Source of the DNA: JALHSW01 sp963720675
Lineage (GTDB): Bacteria; Actinomycetota; Acidimicrobiia; IMCC26256; PALSA-555
Assembly: GCA_963720675.1 (NCBI GenBank)
Contig: CAVRGH010000010.1
Location: 186,001 to 250,000 of the forward strand
Direction: 5' to 3'
Length of the DNA: 64,000 nucleotides
The position numbers and the translations under genes were made by a program. The notes below the pieces were generated by a model, which was not told the origin of the DNA, did not search any database, and saw nothing but the letters and a program-made list of their open reading frames with translations. Below, piece after piece: positions 25,428 to 34,899 of this stretch (positions within the stretch are counted from its first letter, which is position 1; every line of letters starts with the position of its first letter).

Positions 25428-27397
25428 GTGAGCGACTCGGATCAGTCCACCGTCACCATCACGCTGCCCGACGGCTCGACGCGGCCCGTCCCCAAGGGAT
25501 CGACGCCGGGCGACCTCGCGACGTCGATCGGGAAGCGGCTCGGCAAGGACGCGCTGGCCGCGAAGCTCGACGGCGAGTGGGTCGACCTCGGACGTCCCCT
25601 CGACAGCGACGGACTGGTCGAGATCGTCGTCCCGGCATCGAGCGACGGTCGTGAGGTCCTCCGCCACTCGACGGCGCACGTGATGGCCCAGGCTGTCACC
25701 GACCTCTTCCCGGGGGCGCGCTACGCGATCGGGCCGGCGATCGAGGACGGCTTCTACTACGACTTCGAGCTGCCCGACGACGCGCACTTCAGCGACGACG
25801 ACCTCGAGCGCATCGAGGCCCGCATGCGCGAGATCGTCGCCGAGGATCAGCCGTTCGTGCGCGACGAGGTCGGTCGCGACGCCGGGCTCGAGGTGTTCGC
25901 CGACCAGCCCTACAAGCAGGACATCATCGAGAAGGTCGACGCGTCGGAGGTCGGCGACGGCACGATCGTCAGCCTGTACCGCAATCCGCGGCCCGACGGC
26001 AGCACGTTCGTCGACCTGTGCCGCGGCCCCCACGTGCCGTCCACGAAGCGGCTCGGCGCGTTCAAGCTCACGAAGGTCGCGGGCGCGTACTGGCGCGGCG
26101 ACGAGCACGGTCCGATGCTCCAGCGCGTCTACGGCACCGCGTGGGAGTCACCGAAGGCGCTCGCGGAGCACCTGCACCGCCTCGAGGAGGCCGAGCGGCG
26201 CGACCACCGTCGGCTCGGTGCCGAGCTCGACCTCTTCTCGTTCCCCCCGAGATCGGCGGCGGCCTCCCGGTCTTCCACCCCAAGGGGGCGATGGTCCGCA
26301 AGCTGATGGAGGACTACTCCCGGGCTGAGCACGAGGCGGGCGGGTACGAGTTCGTCTGGACCCCCCACCTCGCGAAGTCGACGCTCTACGAGACCTCGGG
26401 CCATCTCGAGTGGTACGCCGACGGCATGTACCCCCCGATGGAGATGGAGGGCGCGACCTACTACCCGAAGCCCATGAACTGCCCGGGGCACATGCTCATC
26501 TACAGGTCGCAGCAGCGTTCGTACCGCGACCTGCCGCTCCGGCTCTTCGAGTTCGGCACCGTGTACCGCTTCGAGCGGTCCGGCGTGATCCACGGGCTGA
26601 CGCGCGTGCGGGGGATCACCCAGGACGACAGCCACATCTTCTGCACGCCCGAACAGCTCCCCGACGAGCTCGCGAGCCTCCTGGGCTTCGTGCTCCGGCT
26701 GCTGCGCACGTTCGGGCTCGGCGAGTTCGAGGCCGAGCTCGCGACCCGGCCGGAGAAGTACGTCGGCGACCCGGCGGCCTGGGACCAGGCCGAGGACGCG
26801 CTCCGACGTGCGCTCGGAGCCGCCGAGATCCCGTACGTCGTCGCGGAGGGAGAGGGTGCGTTCTACGCGCCGAAGATCGACGTGCACGTGCGCGACGCGA
26901 TCGGTCGGCGCTGGCAGCTGTCGACCCTCCAGGTCGACTTCCAGCTCCCCGAGCGCTTCGACCTCGAGTACATCACGCCGGAGAACACACGGGCACGCCC
27001 GTGCGTGATCCACCGTGCACTGTTCGGATCGATCGAGCGGTTCTTCGGCATCCTCGTCGAGCACTACGCCGGCGCGTTCCCGACCTGGCTTGCTCCGGTG
27101 CAGGTGGTCATGCTCCCGGTCGCAGACCGGCACCACGCGTACGCAGCGCGACTCTCCGACCGACTGCAGGCCGAGGGCTACCGGGTCGAGCTCTACGACG
27201 CGCACGCCGACACGCTCGGCGCCCGCGTCAGGCGGGCCAAGACGGAGAAGGTCCCCTACGTGCTCGTCGTCGGCGACGAGGACGCCGAGACGGGGACGGT
27301 CGGGGTGAACCAGCGGGGGAGCGACTCGCCCGAGCGCGGCGTCACGGTCGACGACTTCGTCGACCGCCTCGCCGCCGAGGTCACCAGCCGCGCATGA
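25428..27397 (+). CDS. thrS: threonyl-tRNA synthetase (one frameshift)
   Basis: Charges tRNA-Thr. Domains in order: TGS (about 1-65), editing domain with HSTAHVMAQAV and CRGPHV, class II core with MNCPGHMLIY and RLFEFGTVYRFERSG, and anticodon domain (QVVMLPVADRHHAYA). The frame breaks at about 26246: FSFPPR continues as EIGGGLPVFHPKGAM one frame over, at a run of six Cs that would need seven. With one C restored the product is 656 residues. The gene is essential and otherwise perfect, so this is almost certainly a sequence error. The stop leads into a micro-ORF chain to the HIT gene. Confidence 0.95.
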
Positions 27398-27425
27398 CGT
27401 CCCCCTGATGACGGGCGGCGGATGA
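27394..27425 (+). other. chain of two micro-ORFs between thrS and the HIT gene
   Basis: ATGACG occurs three times at 14-base spacing (27394, 27408, 27422). The first overlaps the thrS stop (ATGA) and encodes MTSP. Its stop shares a base with the second ATG (TGATG), which encodes MTGGG. That stop overlaps the HIT ATG (ATGA). Confidence 0.75.
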
Positions 27426-27917
27426 CGCTCGACCGACTGTGGGCCGGCTGGCGCGCGTCGTACATCGACGAGGTCGTCGCGGCGCCGCCGCGTGACGAGT
27501 GCCTGTTCTGTGCGCTCGCCGCGGCTCCCGATGATGAAGCGCTCGTCGTCGCCGCGCGACGAGGCGACGTTCGCGGTCCTGAACGCGTATCCGTACACGT
27601 CCGGCCACGTGATGGTGGCGCCGGTGCGGCACGAGGCCGAGCTGGACGGGCTCGATGACGCCGAAGCGCGCTCGTTGATGGCGATGATGCAACGGGCGAC
27701 CACGGCCGTGCGCGCCGCGTACACGCCCGAAGGGATGAACGTCGGGTTGAACATCGGTCGCGCGGGCGGCGCCGGCGTTCCGGGGCACCTCCACGTGCAC
27801 GTGCTCCCGCGCTGGGCCGGCGACACCAACTTCATGACCTCGGTCGCGGAGACCCGCGTCCTGCCCGAGCCGCTCGCAGCGACGCTGGAGAAGCTCCGGG
27901 CCGCCTGGCCGAGCTAG
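27422..27917 (+). CDS. HIT family hydrolase (one frameshift)
   Basis: Histidine-triad nucleotide hydrolase/transferase of the Ap4A-phosphorylase-like type found after thrS in actinobacterial phosphoinositide clusters. The N-terminal part has the Cys-rich ECLFCALAAAP; the C-terminal part has GLNIGRAGGAGVPGHLHVHVLPRW with the HxHxH triad. The frame shifts at about 27551-27557 (EALVVAARR to DEATFAVLNAYPYTSGH). Removing one base gives 164 residues. The stop is part of CTAG, shared with the convergent gene. Confidence 0.88.
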
Positions 27918-30444
27918 GCGTCGACGGGGACCGGGTCTGCGACCGGTTCGGGGTCGACCGGCTCGATCCTGGTCGTACGGGCCGCCTTGCGGATCGCGAC
28001 GACCATCGCGAGCACCGCGATGCCGTAGGCCACCCAGCCGGTCCAGAATGCGGCCGCGATCCCGAAGAAGAGCGCGATGGCCATCCCGAACACCGAGGCG
28101 CACACCGACGTCGCGCCGTTGATGCCCCACAGGAACGAGGTGGGCGCGTTCGGGTGGGTCGACGCCATGCGCATGCCGATCGCGAGCGGCATCCCCATGA
28201 CCAGACCGATCGGCATGAGGAGCGCGATCGCAACGAGGATCCGCACGGGCGTGGTCGCGCTCGCGGCTGCGTCCGTGATGAGGACGGTCGCAGCCCCGAA
28301 GACGGCGAGGACGGCGAGGAGCACTCCGAGGGATCCGTACAACGTGCGCTTGTCGTCGACGTTCACGATGCGTTCGCTCACCATCGAGCCCACACCGCTG
28401 AAGAGCAGGATCGAGAACAGCACGATGACGAGCGCGTAGATCGGATGGCCGAGGAAGACGCTGAGTCTGAGCACCTGGGAGAACTCGACGAGCAGGAACC
28501 CGAGCCCGATGCCCGCGAAGTAGATGTAGAAGGGGGTCATCCCCTTGTGCGAGTCGCGCTTGGTCGTGAGCAGCAGCGGGATGCCGATGAAGAGCATCGT
28601 GAGCACCAGCACGGCGAGCGCGAGCAGCCCCAGCACCTTCACCGGCCGGGTGACGCGAGGGTCGTCGAGACCCTTGCCCTCGACCAGGTTGTCGAAGTTC
28701 GCCATCTGGAAGAAGAACGGCCGGTTGTCGGTCGGGGCCGCGATGTCCTCGTCGAACGCCTCCAGGCCCTTGTCGGGTCCGCCGGGTCGCGCGAGTCCGG
28801 CCCACTCCGGTCCGATCGCGGTGTCGGGCGTGAGCACGGCCGGGAACTGCAGATCGCCGGTGACCTTCGACATCTTCGCGATGTCGGCCGCGGTGAAGGG
28901 CTTGTTGGGCGACACGAGCACGGTCGCGACGGTGAAGCCCTTCGAGAGCGGTGAGTGGTACACGAGGATGTGGTCGCGCGGGTTCTTCACCCCGTGCTCG
29001 GTGAGCGCCTGGGAGGCCAGGGCGACGGTCCGGTAGGTCTCGAGTGGCTTGAGGTCCCCCAGCTGGTACCAGCGCGACACCGACAGCACGCCGTCGGGGG
29101 TGAGGCGGTTGAAGAACGTGTCCCACGCCTCGGTCGTGTACAGCGAGTTCTCCGACAGCGCGAACGCGCCGGCGGTCGTGGCCGCGAAGGTGTCGATGAG
29201 AGAGATCTCGATGACGTCGTACTTGTTGTCGGTGCGGGTGAGGTAGCTGCGGGCCTCGTCGTTGACGAGCGTGACGCGGGGATCCGTGGCGATGTGGCCG
29301 GTGAAGTCGGCGAACGGGCCTTTGATGAGCTCGAGGATCTTGCCGTTGATCTCGACGCCGGTCACCGACTTCTGCTTGAACTCGAGGGCCGACAACACGT
29401 CGCGCCCCCGCCGACGCCGATGACCAGCACCTTCGAGTGCGGACGGAGGTAGTGCACGAGGTTGGTGATGTCGTACCGCAGGAAGTCGGTCTCGTGGTCG
29501 TCACCGGAGTACCCGGTCAGGTTGGTCCCGGCGATGCTGTCGATGCCGACCTCGAGCTGGCGGACGCGCTCCGACGGCGGGAGGGTGGTGCTCAGCCCCC
29601 ACCCGAATGGGGTGGACGGCAGGTCGGGGTTCCCGGCGATCGTCACTCGTGAGAACGAGTTCCACGTCTCGTAGATGTAGTTCGAGTCCTCGACCCCCTT
29701 CGTCCAGACGATCGAGATCGGCGCGACGCCATCGCGTGCTCGAAGCGCGTTGAAGACCGCGAGGCTGCCGAGCAGCACCACGACGAGCACCGCGGCGCCG
29801 ACCGCGCGTGCCTGGCCGGCGCGAAGCGCGAAGAAGAGGCTGCCGACCCCGGCGAGCGCGGCGACGGCGATGAGCGCGCTCGGGCCGTCGATCGTGTTGA
29901 AGACCACGGCGAGCAGCAGGCAACCGATGCCGGCACCGAGCAGGTCGACCGCGTACAGGCGGTTGATGCGGTTGGGGAAGCGTGTGAGCGCGAGGCACAC
30001 GACGATCCCGCTCAGGACGAAGGGCACCGAGGCGATCGCGCAGGTACCGACGACCGAGAGCACGCCGTTGAACGACCACGTGACGTCGAAGCGGATCGAG
30101 AGCTGGATCGCGAGGCAGACCGGGATCGAGACCGCGAACAGGATCGCCGCGAGCCACATGCGTTGCGGCACCCGGTCGTCGGGGAACAGCTTCGGCGCGA
30201 GGTAGACGAGCAGCGCACCGGCGGTGAGCCCGAACAATGCGAGCGAGATCGCCACGAACGCGAAGTGGTAGAAGGTCGTGACGCTGAAGATGCGCGTCAG
30301 CCCGATCTCGTACATCAGGGTCGCGAGCGTGATCATGAACAGCCCCGCGTACGTCGACCACCGCACGCGCGGAGCGGCCGCGACGCCGTCGCCCGGCGCC
30401 GCCGTGTCGGTCACGCTGTCCTGACCGGTCTCCCCCCGAGGCAC
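27914..30444 (-). CDS. polytopic membrane protein with spermidine-synthase-like domain (one frameshift)
   Basis: A large protein: about eight membrane helices in the N-terminal 230 residues, then a SAM-dependent spermidine-synthase-like fold (VLVIGVGGG then DVLSALEFKQKSVTGVEING and EISLIDTF), then about eight more helices and a short acidic Pro-rich tail. Substrate unknown; the domain may not make spermidine at all. The frame breaks at about 29405 (GVGGG/RDVLSAL), at a five-C run on the plus strand. Repaired length is about 843. GTG 30444 is chosen because TAGGGT lies 7 nt upstream. The stop overlaps that of HIT as CTAG. Confidence 0.85.
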
Positions 30445-30451
30445 GGGGGGC

Positions 30452-30457
30452 ACCCTA
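30452..30457 (-). promoter_or_regulatory. -10 box TAGGGT before the spermidine-synthase-like gene
   Basis: On the minus strand TAGGGT is followed by 7 nt and GTG 30444; leaderless geometry, divergent from the next gene. Confidence 0.5.
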
Positions 30458-30514
30458 ATTCTCAGCGGACACCCAGCCGGGGCACCGGGTCGGGGTCGCG
30501 CCGAGGCGACGGCC

Positions 30515-30520
30515 TAGCCT
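30515..30520 (+). promoter_or_regulatory. -10 box TAGCCT before the 30528 gene
   Basis: TAGCCT, 7 nt, then GTG 30528. The two divergent -10 boxes are 57 bp apart, so their upstream elements must interleave. Confidence 0.55.
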
Positions 30521-30527
30521 CGCTCCC

Positions 30528-31035
30528 GTGGCCGAGGAACCCATCGTCTCCAGGGCGTCGTCCGACGCGGGCATCACCGAGACGACCGGCGACGAGCTGC
30601 CCGCCGAGCTCGACGTCACCGCGTACGTCGGGCCGTACCTCTTCCCCGACATCCGGCGCCGCCGCATCGCCGGCTGGATCCACGTGGTCATCGGCGGCCT
30701 CTCGCTCGCGGGCGGCGTCGACAGCGGGAACGCGGGGCTGATCGGTGCGGGCATCTTCCTGCTCCTCGTCGCCGGGTACCACTTCCTCGCGGCATGGCCC
30801 CTCGAAGATCGACCAGACCGAGGCGCTCGCCGTCGCGAGCCGCACCGTCGGGTTCCCGGTGGGCCACGCCTCCGCGCAGCTCGGGTGGCGGGGCCTGCGG
30901 TCGCGTCCGTCGTGGCGGGTCCTCGTCTACTCGGCCGACTCGCCGCCGAAGATGCGCGGCCTCGTCGGAGCTCGACGCCGTCGATGCCGAGGTGATCGGG
31001 GAGTACACCGAGCCCAACCCCGAGGACTGGGCACT
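30528..31035 (+). CDS. membrane protein of unknown function (two frameshifts, 3' end uncertain)
   Basis: Not recognised. The first frame encodes an acidic N-terminus, AYVGPYLFPDIRRRRIAGW and two hydrophobic segments (to LLVAGYHFLAAWPL). After about 30803 the coding moves one frame (KIDQTEALAVASRTVGFPVG ... DSPPKMRGLV). After about 30968 it moves again (ELDAVDAEVIGEYTEPNPEDW). Each shift is one extra base. No stop codon is visible in any plus frame before about 31206, so the true end is unclear and would overlap EF-G2. The last part resembles a soluble domain after a two-helix anchor. Confidence 0.65.
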
Positions 31036-31151
31036 CGAAGGCGACGCGCGACGTACGGACTCGGGACCCGAGCCCGGTGCCGATCACCGCGCGCCGGGTC
31101 AGCGCCAGCGGCGCTCGGCCTGCAGTCGAACCGAGTGCTCCCGACCGACTC

Positions 31152-33163
31152 CTACGCGTGCACGAGGCCGAGATGCGGTCGGCGAGGTGCGCGGGTACCG
31201 GGTCGTAGTGCGAGTGCGTGATGGCGAACCGGCCGCGCCCGGCGGTGAGTGACCGCAGGTCGATCGAGTAGCGGAGCACCTCCGACGTCGGGACGAACGC
31301 CACGATCTCGAACTCGCCGTTCCCGGCCGAGCTCGAGCCCTGGATGCGCCCGCGCTTGGCGTTGAGGTCGCCCATCACGTCACCGTGGTTGGCCTCGGGC
31401 GCGGTCACGACGAGCTCGCTGATGGGCTCGAGCAGGATCGGGCCGGCCTGGGCCATCGCCTCCTTGAAGGCGAGCGAGCCGGCCATCTTGAAGCTCATCT
31501 CCGACGAGTCGACGGCGTGGAACTTGCCGTCGAAGAGCGTCACCTGCACGTCGACCACGGGGAAGCCGTGCACGCCGCCGGAACGCATGGCCTCGACGAC
31601 ACCCTTCTCGACCGCGGGGATGAACTGGCGGGGGATCGCTCCGCCCACGATCTTGTCGACGAACTCCAGCCCGGCCCCGCGCTCGAGCGGCTCGACCCGC
31701 ACGAAGGCGATGCCGAACTGGCCGTGGCCGCCGGTCTGCTTCTTGTAGCGCCCCTCACCCTCCGCCGTGTCGGTGATCGTCTCGCGGTACGCGACCTGCA
31801 CGTCCTCGGTCGCCACGCGGACGCCGAACTTCCGCTCCAGCCGCTCGAGCGCGATGCCGAGGTGGGTCTCGCCCATGCCCCAGAGCAGCGACTGATGCGT
31901 CTCGTCGTTGCGCTCGACGCGGATCGCCGGGTCCTCGTCCTGCAGGCGGTGCAAGGCGTTGGCGAGCTTGTCCTCGTCGCCCTTGGACGCCGCGGTGATG
32001 GCGACGGCCAGGGTCGGTTCGAACGACGCCAGGGGTTCCACGTCGATGGCGTCCCCGCGGGTGCCGAGCACGTCGCCCGTCGTCGTGTCGGCGAGCTTGG
32101 CCACTGCGCCGAGGTCTCCGGCGACGATCTCGCCCGTCGGCTCCTGCTCCTTGCCGCGCATGGTGGAGAGCTGGTGCAGGCGCTCGTCGGTCAGGGTGCG
32201 CCCGTTGAGCAGGTGTGCGTCGGACTTCACGGTTCCCTGCAGCACCTTGAAGAGGTTCACCCGCCCGACGTACGGATCGACGAGCGTCTTGAAGACGAAC
32301 GCGGCCGGGGAGCCGTCGGCCACCTCGGGCGCCGGGCCCTCCTCGCTGATGAAGTGCGCCAAGCGGTCGACGCCGACGAGCTTCGTGGCGCTGCCGCACA
32401 GCACCGGGAACACGCTGGCGGCCGCGATCCCGCTCGCGAGCGCGTGCTCGAGCTCGGGGACCGAGATCGGGTCGTCGTCGAGGTAGCGCTCCATCAGGGC
32501 GTCGTCGGCCACGACGATGCCCTCGATCAGCGCGTCGTGGACCTCGTGCTCCTCCATCTCCATCTCGGGCGGCACGGGTCCGGTCGTGCCGCGCCCGTCG
32601 ACCCCGGAGTACACGATGGCCTCGTCGCTGAGGAGGTCGACCACGCCGCGGAACTCACCCTCCTCGCCGATGGGGAGCTCGCACGGCGCCACCCCGTTGC
32701 CGAACCGCTCCTTGAGCTGCTGGAGCGTGCGCTCGAACGACGCACGCTCGCGGTCGAGCTTGTTCACGAAGATCGCACGCGGGATGCCGCGCTCCTCGGC
32801 CAGTCGCCACGCGACCTCGGTCTGGACCTCGACGCCCTCGACCGCGGAGACCACGAAGATCGCGAGGTCGGCGGCCCGGAGCCCGGCGGCGACGTCACCG
32901 ACGAAGTCGGCGTAGCCGGGGGTGTCGATGAGGTTGACCTTGTGTCCCTCCCACTCGAACGGCGCGAGCGCGAGGGACACCGAGATCGTGCGCTTGTGCT
33001 CCTCGGGGTCGAAGTCGCAGACGGCGGTGCCGTCCTCGACGCGGCCGACCCGCGGGATCGCGCCGGCGACGAAGAGGAGTGCCTCCGCGAGCGACGTCTT
33101 CCCGGCACCACCGTGCCCGACCAGCGCGACGTTGCGGATCTTCTCCGACGGGACAGGGATCAT
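31152..33163 (-). CDS. elongation factor G-like GTPase EF-G2 (frameshift near the 3' end)
   Basis: A translation-factor-family GTPase of about 670 residues. G1 is GHGGAGKTSLAEALL instead of the canonical AHIDAGKTT of EF-G; G3 is DTPGYADFVGDV and G4 NKLDRE. Domain IV/V motifs (GGHGQFGIAFVRVEP, RSLTAGRGRFAITHSHYDPVP) follow. This G1 variant marks the EF-G2 group, known in mycobacteria to lack normal EF-G function. ATG 33163 opens MIPVPSEKIRNVALVGH. The frame runs on past ADRI; a shift at about 31172 would end it at TAG 31152 (DRILGLVHA). A TAGACT box lies at 33250-33255 on the minus strand. Confidence 0.85.
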
Positions 33164-33291
33164 GGCCACCCCCCGGCCCGCCCTGACCGCCTGGTCGACA
33201 CCCGGTCCGGTGCCCCTGGCCGGGAGGCCGGGGGAGGCGAGCGTCCCGGAGTCTAGGGAGCGGGGCGCCCGGGCGAAATCGGCGCGCCTGG

Positions 33292-33297
33292 TACCCT
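33292..33297 (+). promoter_or_regulatory. -10 box TACCCT upstream of pgsA
   Basis: TACCCT followed by a leader of about 55 nt with a GGGAGGC site (33344-33350) before ATG 33360. Divergent from EF-G2. No -35 recognised. Confidence 0.4.
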
Positions 33298-33359
33298 CGA
33301 CGTACCTGCTTCCGCCACCTCTCCTGCGAAGCCGGACCCCTCCGGGAGGCGCTTCCCAC

Positions 33360-34055
33360 ATGCTCGACGGACGCTGGCGCGCCAAGGTCGAAGAAGGCTT
33401 GGAGCCGGTCGGCAAGGGCCTCCACTCGATCGGCGTCACCGCCGACGCGCTCACGATCTTCGGCCTCTGCGCCGCGGTCGTCACCGCGGCGCTGATCGCG
33501 AACGGCAACCTCCTCCTCGCGGTCTTCGGGCTCATCCTCACCGGGCTGCCCGACATCCTCGACGGCTCGGTCGCCCGCCAGAGCGGCACCGCGGGCAACC
33601 GGGGTGCGTTCTTCGACTCGGTCTGTGACCGGGTCGCCGACGGGTTCATCTTCGTCGGCGTGGCCTGGCACCTCGCGTCGGAGAGCTCCGACTACGCAGT
33701 CCTCGCGATGGCGGTGCTCGCACTCTCGATGCTCATCACCTACGAGCGGGCCCGCGCCGAGTCGCTCGGCTACTCGGCCCGCGGTGGGCTGATGGAGCGG
33801 CTCGAGCGGACGATCCTCCTCGGGATCGGGCTCGCCTTCGACATCCTCGTGCCCGTGCTCTGGATCATGCTGGTGCTGACGGCCATCACCGCGGTCCATC
33901 GCTTCGTGATGGTGTGGCGCCAGGCCACCCCGACCCCGGACGGCACCACCCCGAAATCCCGGGGCAGCTGGTCGCGCGGCGGGAAGTCCCGCATCGCGCG
34001 GAGTCACCGTGCCCGGCGCCCGCGCCGCCTATCTCGCGTATCGGGCCGGCGCTGA
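33360..34055 (+). CDS. pgsA: CDP-alcohol phosphatidyltransferase (phosphatidylinositol-phosphate synthase type)
   Basis: A 231-residue membrane enzyme that exchanges CMP of CDP-diacylglycerol for an alcohol. The full motif is present: D-ILDGSVAR then G and two further D in GNRGAFFDSVCDRVAD. About six membrane segments. Its position after thrS-HIT and before an acyltransferase and a PimA-like enzyme is the actinobacterial phosphatidylinositol-mannoside cluster, so inositol phosphate is the likely acceptor. The basic C-terminus overlaps the next gene by 47 bp. Confidence 0.88.
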   Translation: MLDGRWRAKVEEGLEPVGKGLHSIGVTADALTIFGLCAAVVTAALIANGNLLLAVFGLILTGLPDILDGSVARQSGTAGNRGAFFDSVCDRVADGFIFVGVAWHLASESSDYAVLAMAVLALSMLITYERARAESLGYSARGGLMERLERTILLGIGLAFDILVPVLWIMLVLTAITAVHRFVMVWRQATPTPDGTTPKSRGSWSRGGKSRIARSHRARRPRRLSRVSGRR

Positions 34056-34899
34056 GACGGCCCGGCGCCTCCCCGCGCCGGCCGGACGCCCGCTCGCCCG
34101 CTTCGCATCCCGTGGCATGGCCCTCGCGTCCCCGACGCGCCGTCACCAGGTGGAGCGGAACCTCCGCCGGGTGACCGAGGACTCGCTCGACGGTCCCGCA
34201 CTCAAGCAGGCGACGGGCGAGGTCTTCGAGAACTACGCGCGCTACTGGTACGAGCTGTTCCGCCTCGGCGCCGACGACCGCGCCGCGCTCCAGGCCACGG
34301 TGCACGCCGAAGGCCGCGAGCACTTCGACACCGCGTACGCCGCCGGACGGGGTGTGCTCCTGTGCCTGCCCCACCTCGGCAACTGGGACGCGGCCGGCGC
34401 GTGGCTGTCCGGCCAGGTCGGCGGCATCACCGTCGTCGCGGAGCCGGTCGAGCCACCCGAGCTCTTCGACTGGTTCGTCGAGACGCGCCGGCAGCTCGGC
34501 CTCGACGTGATCCCGCTCGGGCCGGACGCGGGGAGCGCGGTGCTCCGGGCGCTGGCCGCGGGCCGCGTGGTGTGTCTCGTCTGTGACCGCGACCTCTCGG
34601 GCGACGGGGTCGAGGTCGAGTTCTTCGGTGAGCGGACCCGCCTGCCGGGCGGACCGGCCACGCTCGCGTTCCGCAGCGGCGCCGCCCTGCTCCCCGTCGG
34701 CACGTACTTCGATGGCGAGCTGGGGCACCGGGTGCGGTTCGACCGACCGGTGGCGGTCGAGCGGGCCGGGCGCCTCCGCGACGACGTCGCGGTCGTCACC
34801 CAGGAGGTGGCGCGCCGCTTCGAGGCGCTCATCCGGGTCGCGCCGGAGCAGTGGCTCCTCATGCAGCCGAACTGGCCGTCCGACCAGGTCGCGTCGTGA
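34009..34899 (+). CDS. lysophospholipid/phosphatidylinositol-mannoside acyltransferase
   Basis: A 296-residue HtrB/PatA-type acyltransferase. The catalytic HX4D motif is HLGNWD in LLCLPHLGNWDAAG. Further family motifs are LVCDRDLSGDG and the FFGERTRLPGGPATLAF segment. By context it acylates phosphatidylinositol mannoside (PatA in mycobacteria). The GTG start lies within pgsA and the stop overlaps the next GTG. Confidence 0.88.
   Translation: MPGARAAYLAYRAGAETARRLPAPAGRPLARFASRGMALASPTRRHQVERNLRRVTEDSLDGPALKQATGEVFENYARYWYELFRLGADDRAALQATVHAEGREHFDTAYAAGRGVLLCLPHLGNWDAAGAWLSGQVGGITVVAEPVEPPELFDWFVETRRQLGLDVIPLGPDAGSAVLRALAAGRVVCLVCDRDLSGDGVEVEFFGERTRLPGGPATLAFRSGAALLPVGTYFDGELGHRVRFDRPVAVERAGRLRDDVAVVTQEVARRFEALIRVAPEQWLLMQPNWPSDQVAS

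Noticed and set aside
30455..31151. 230-residue C-terminal extension of EF-G2
   Set aside because: The run-on lacks coding-like third positions and is antisense to another gene; a one-base shift gives a normal-length end at 31152.
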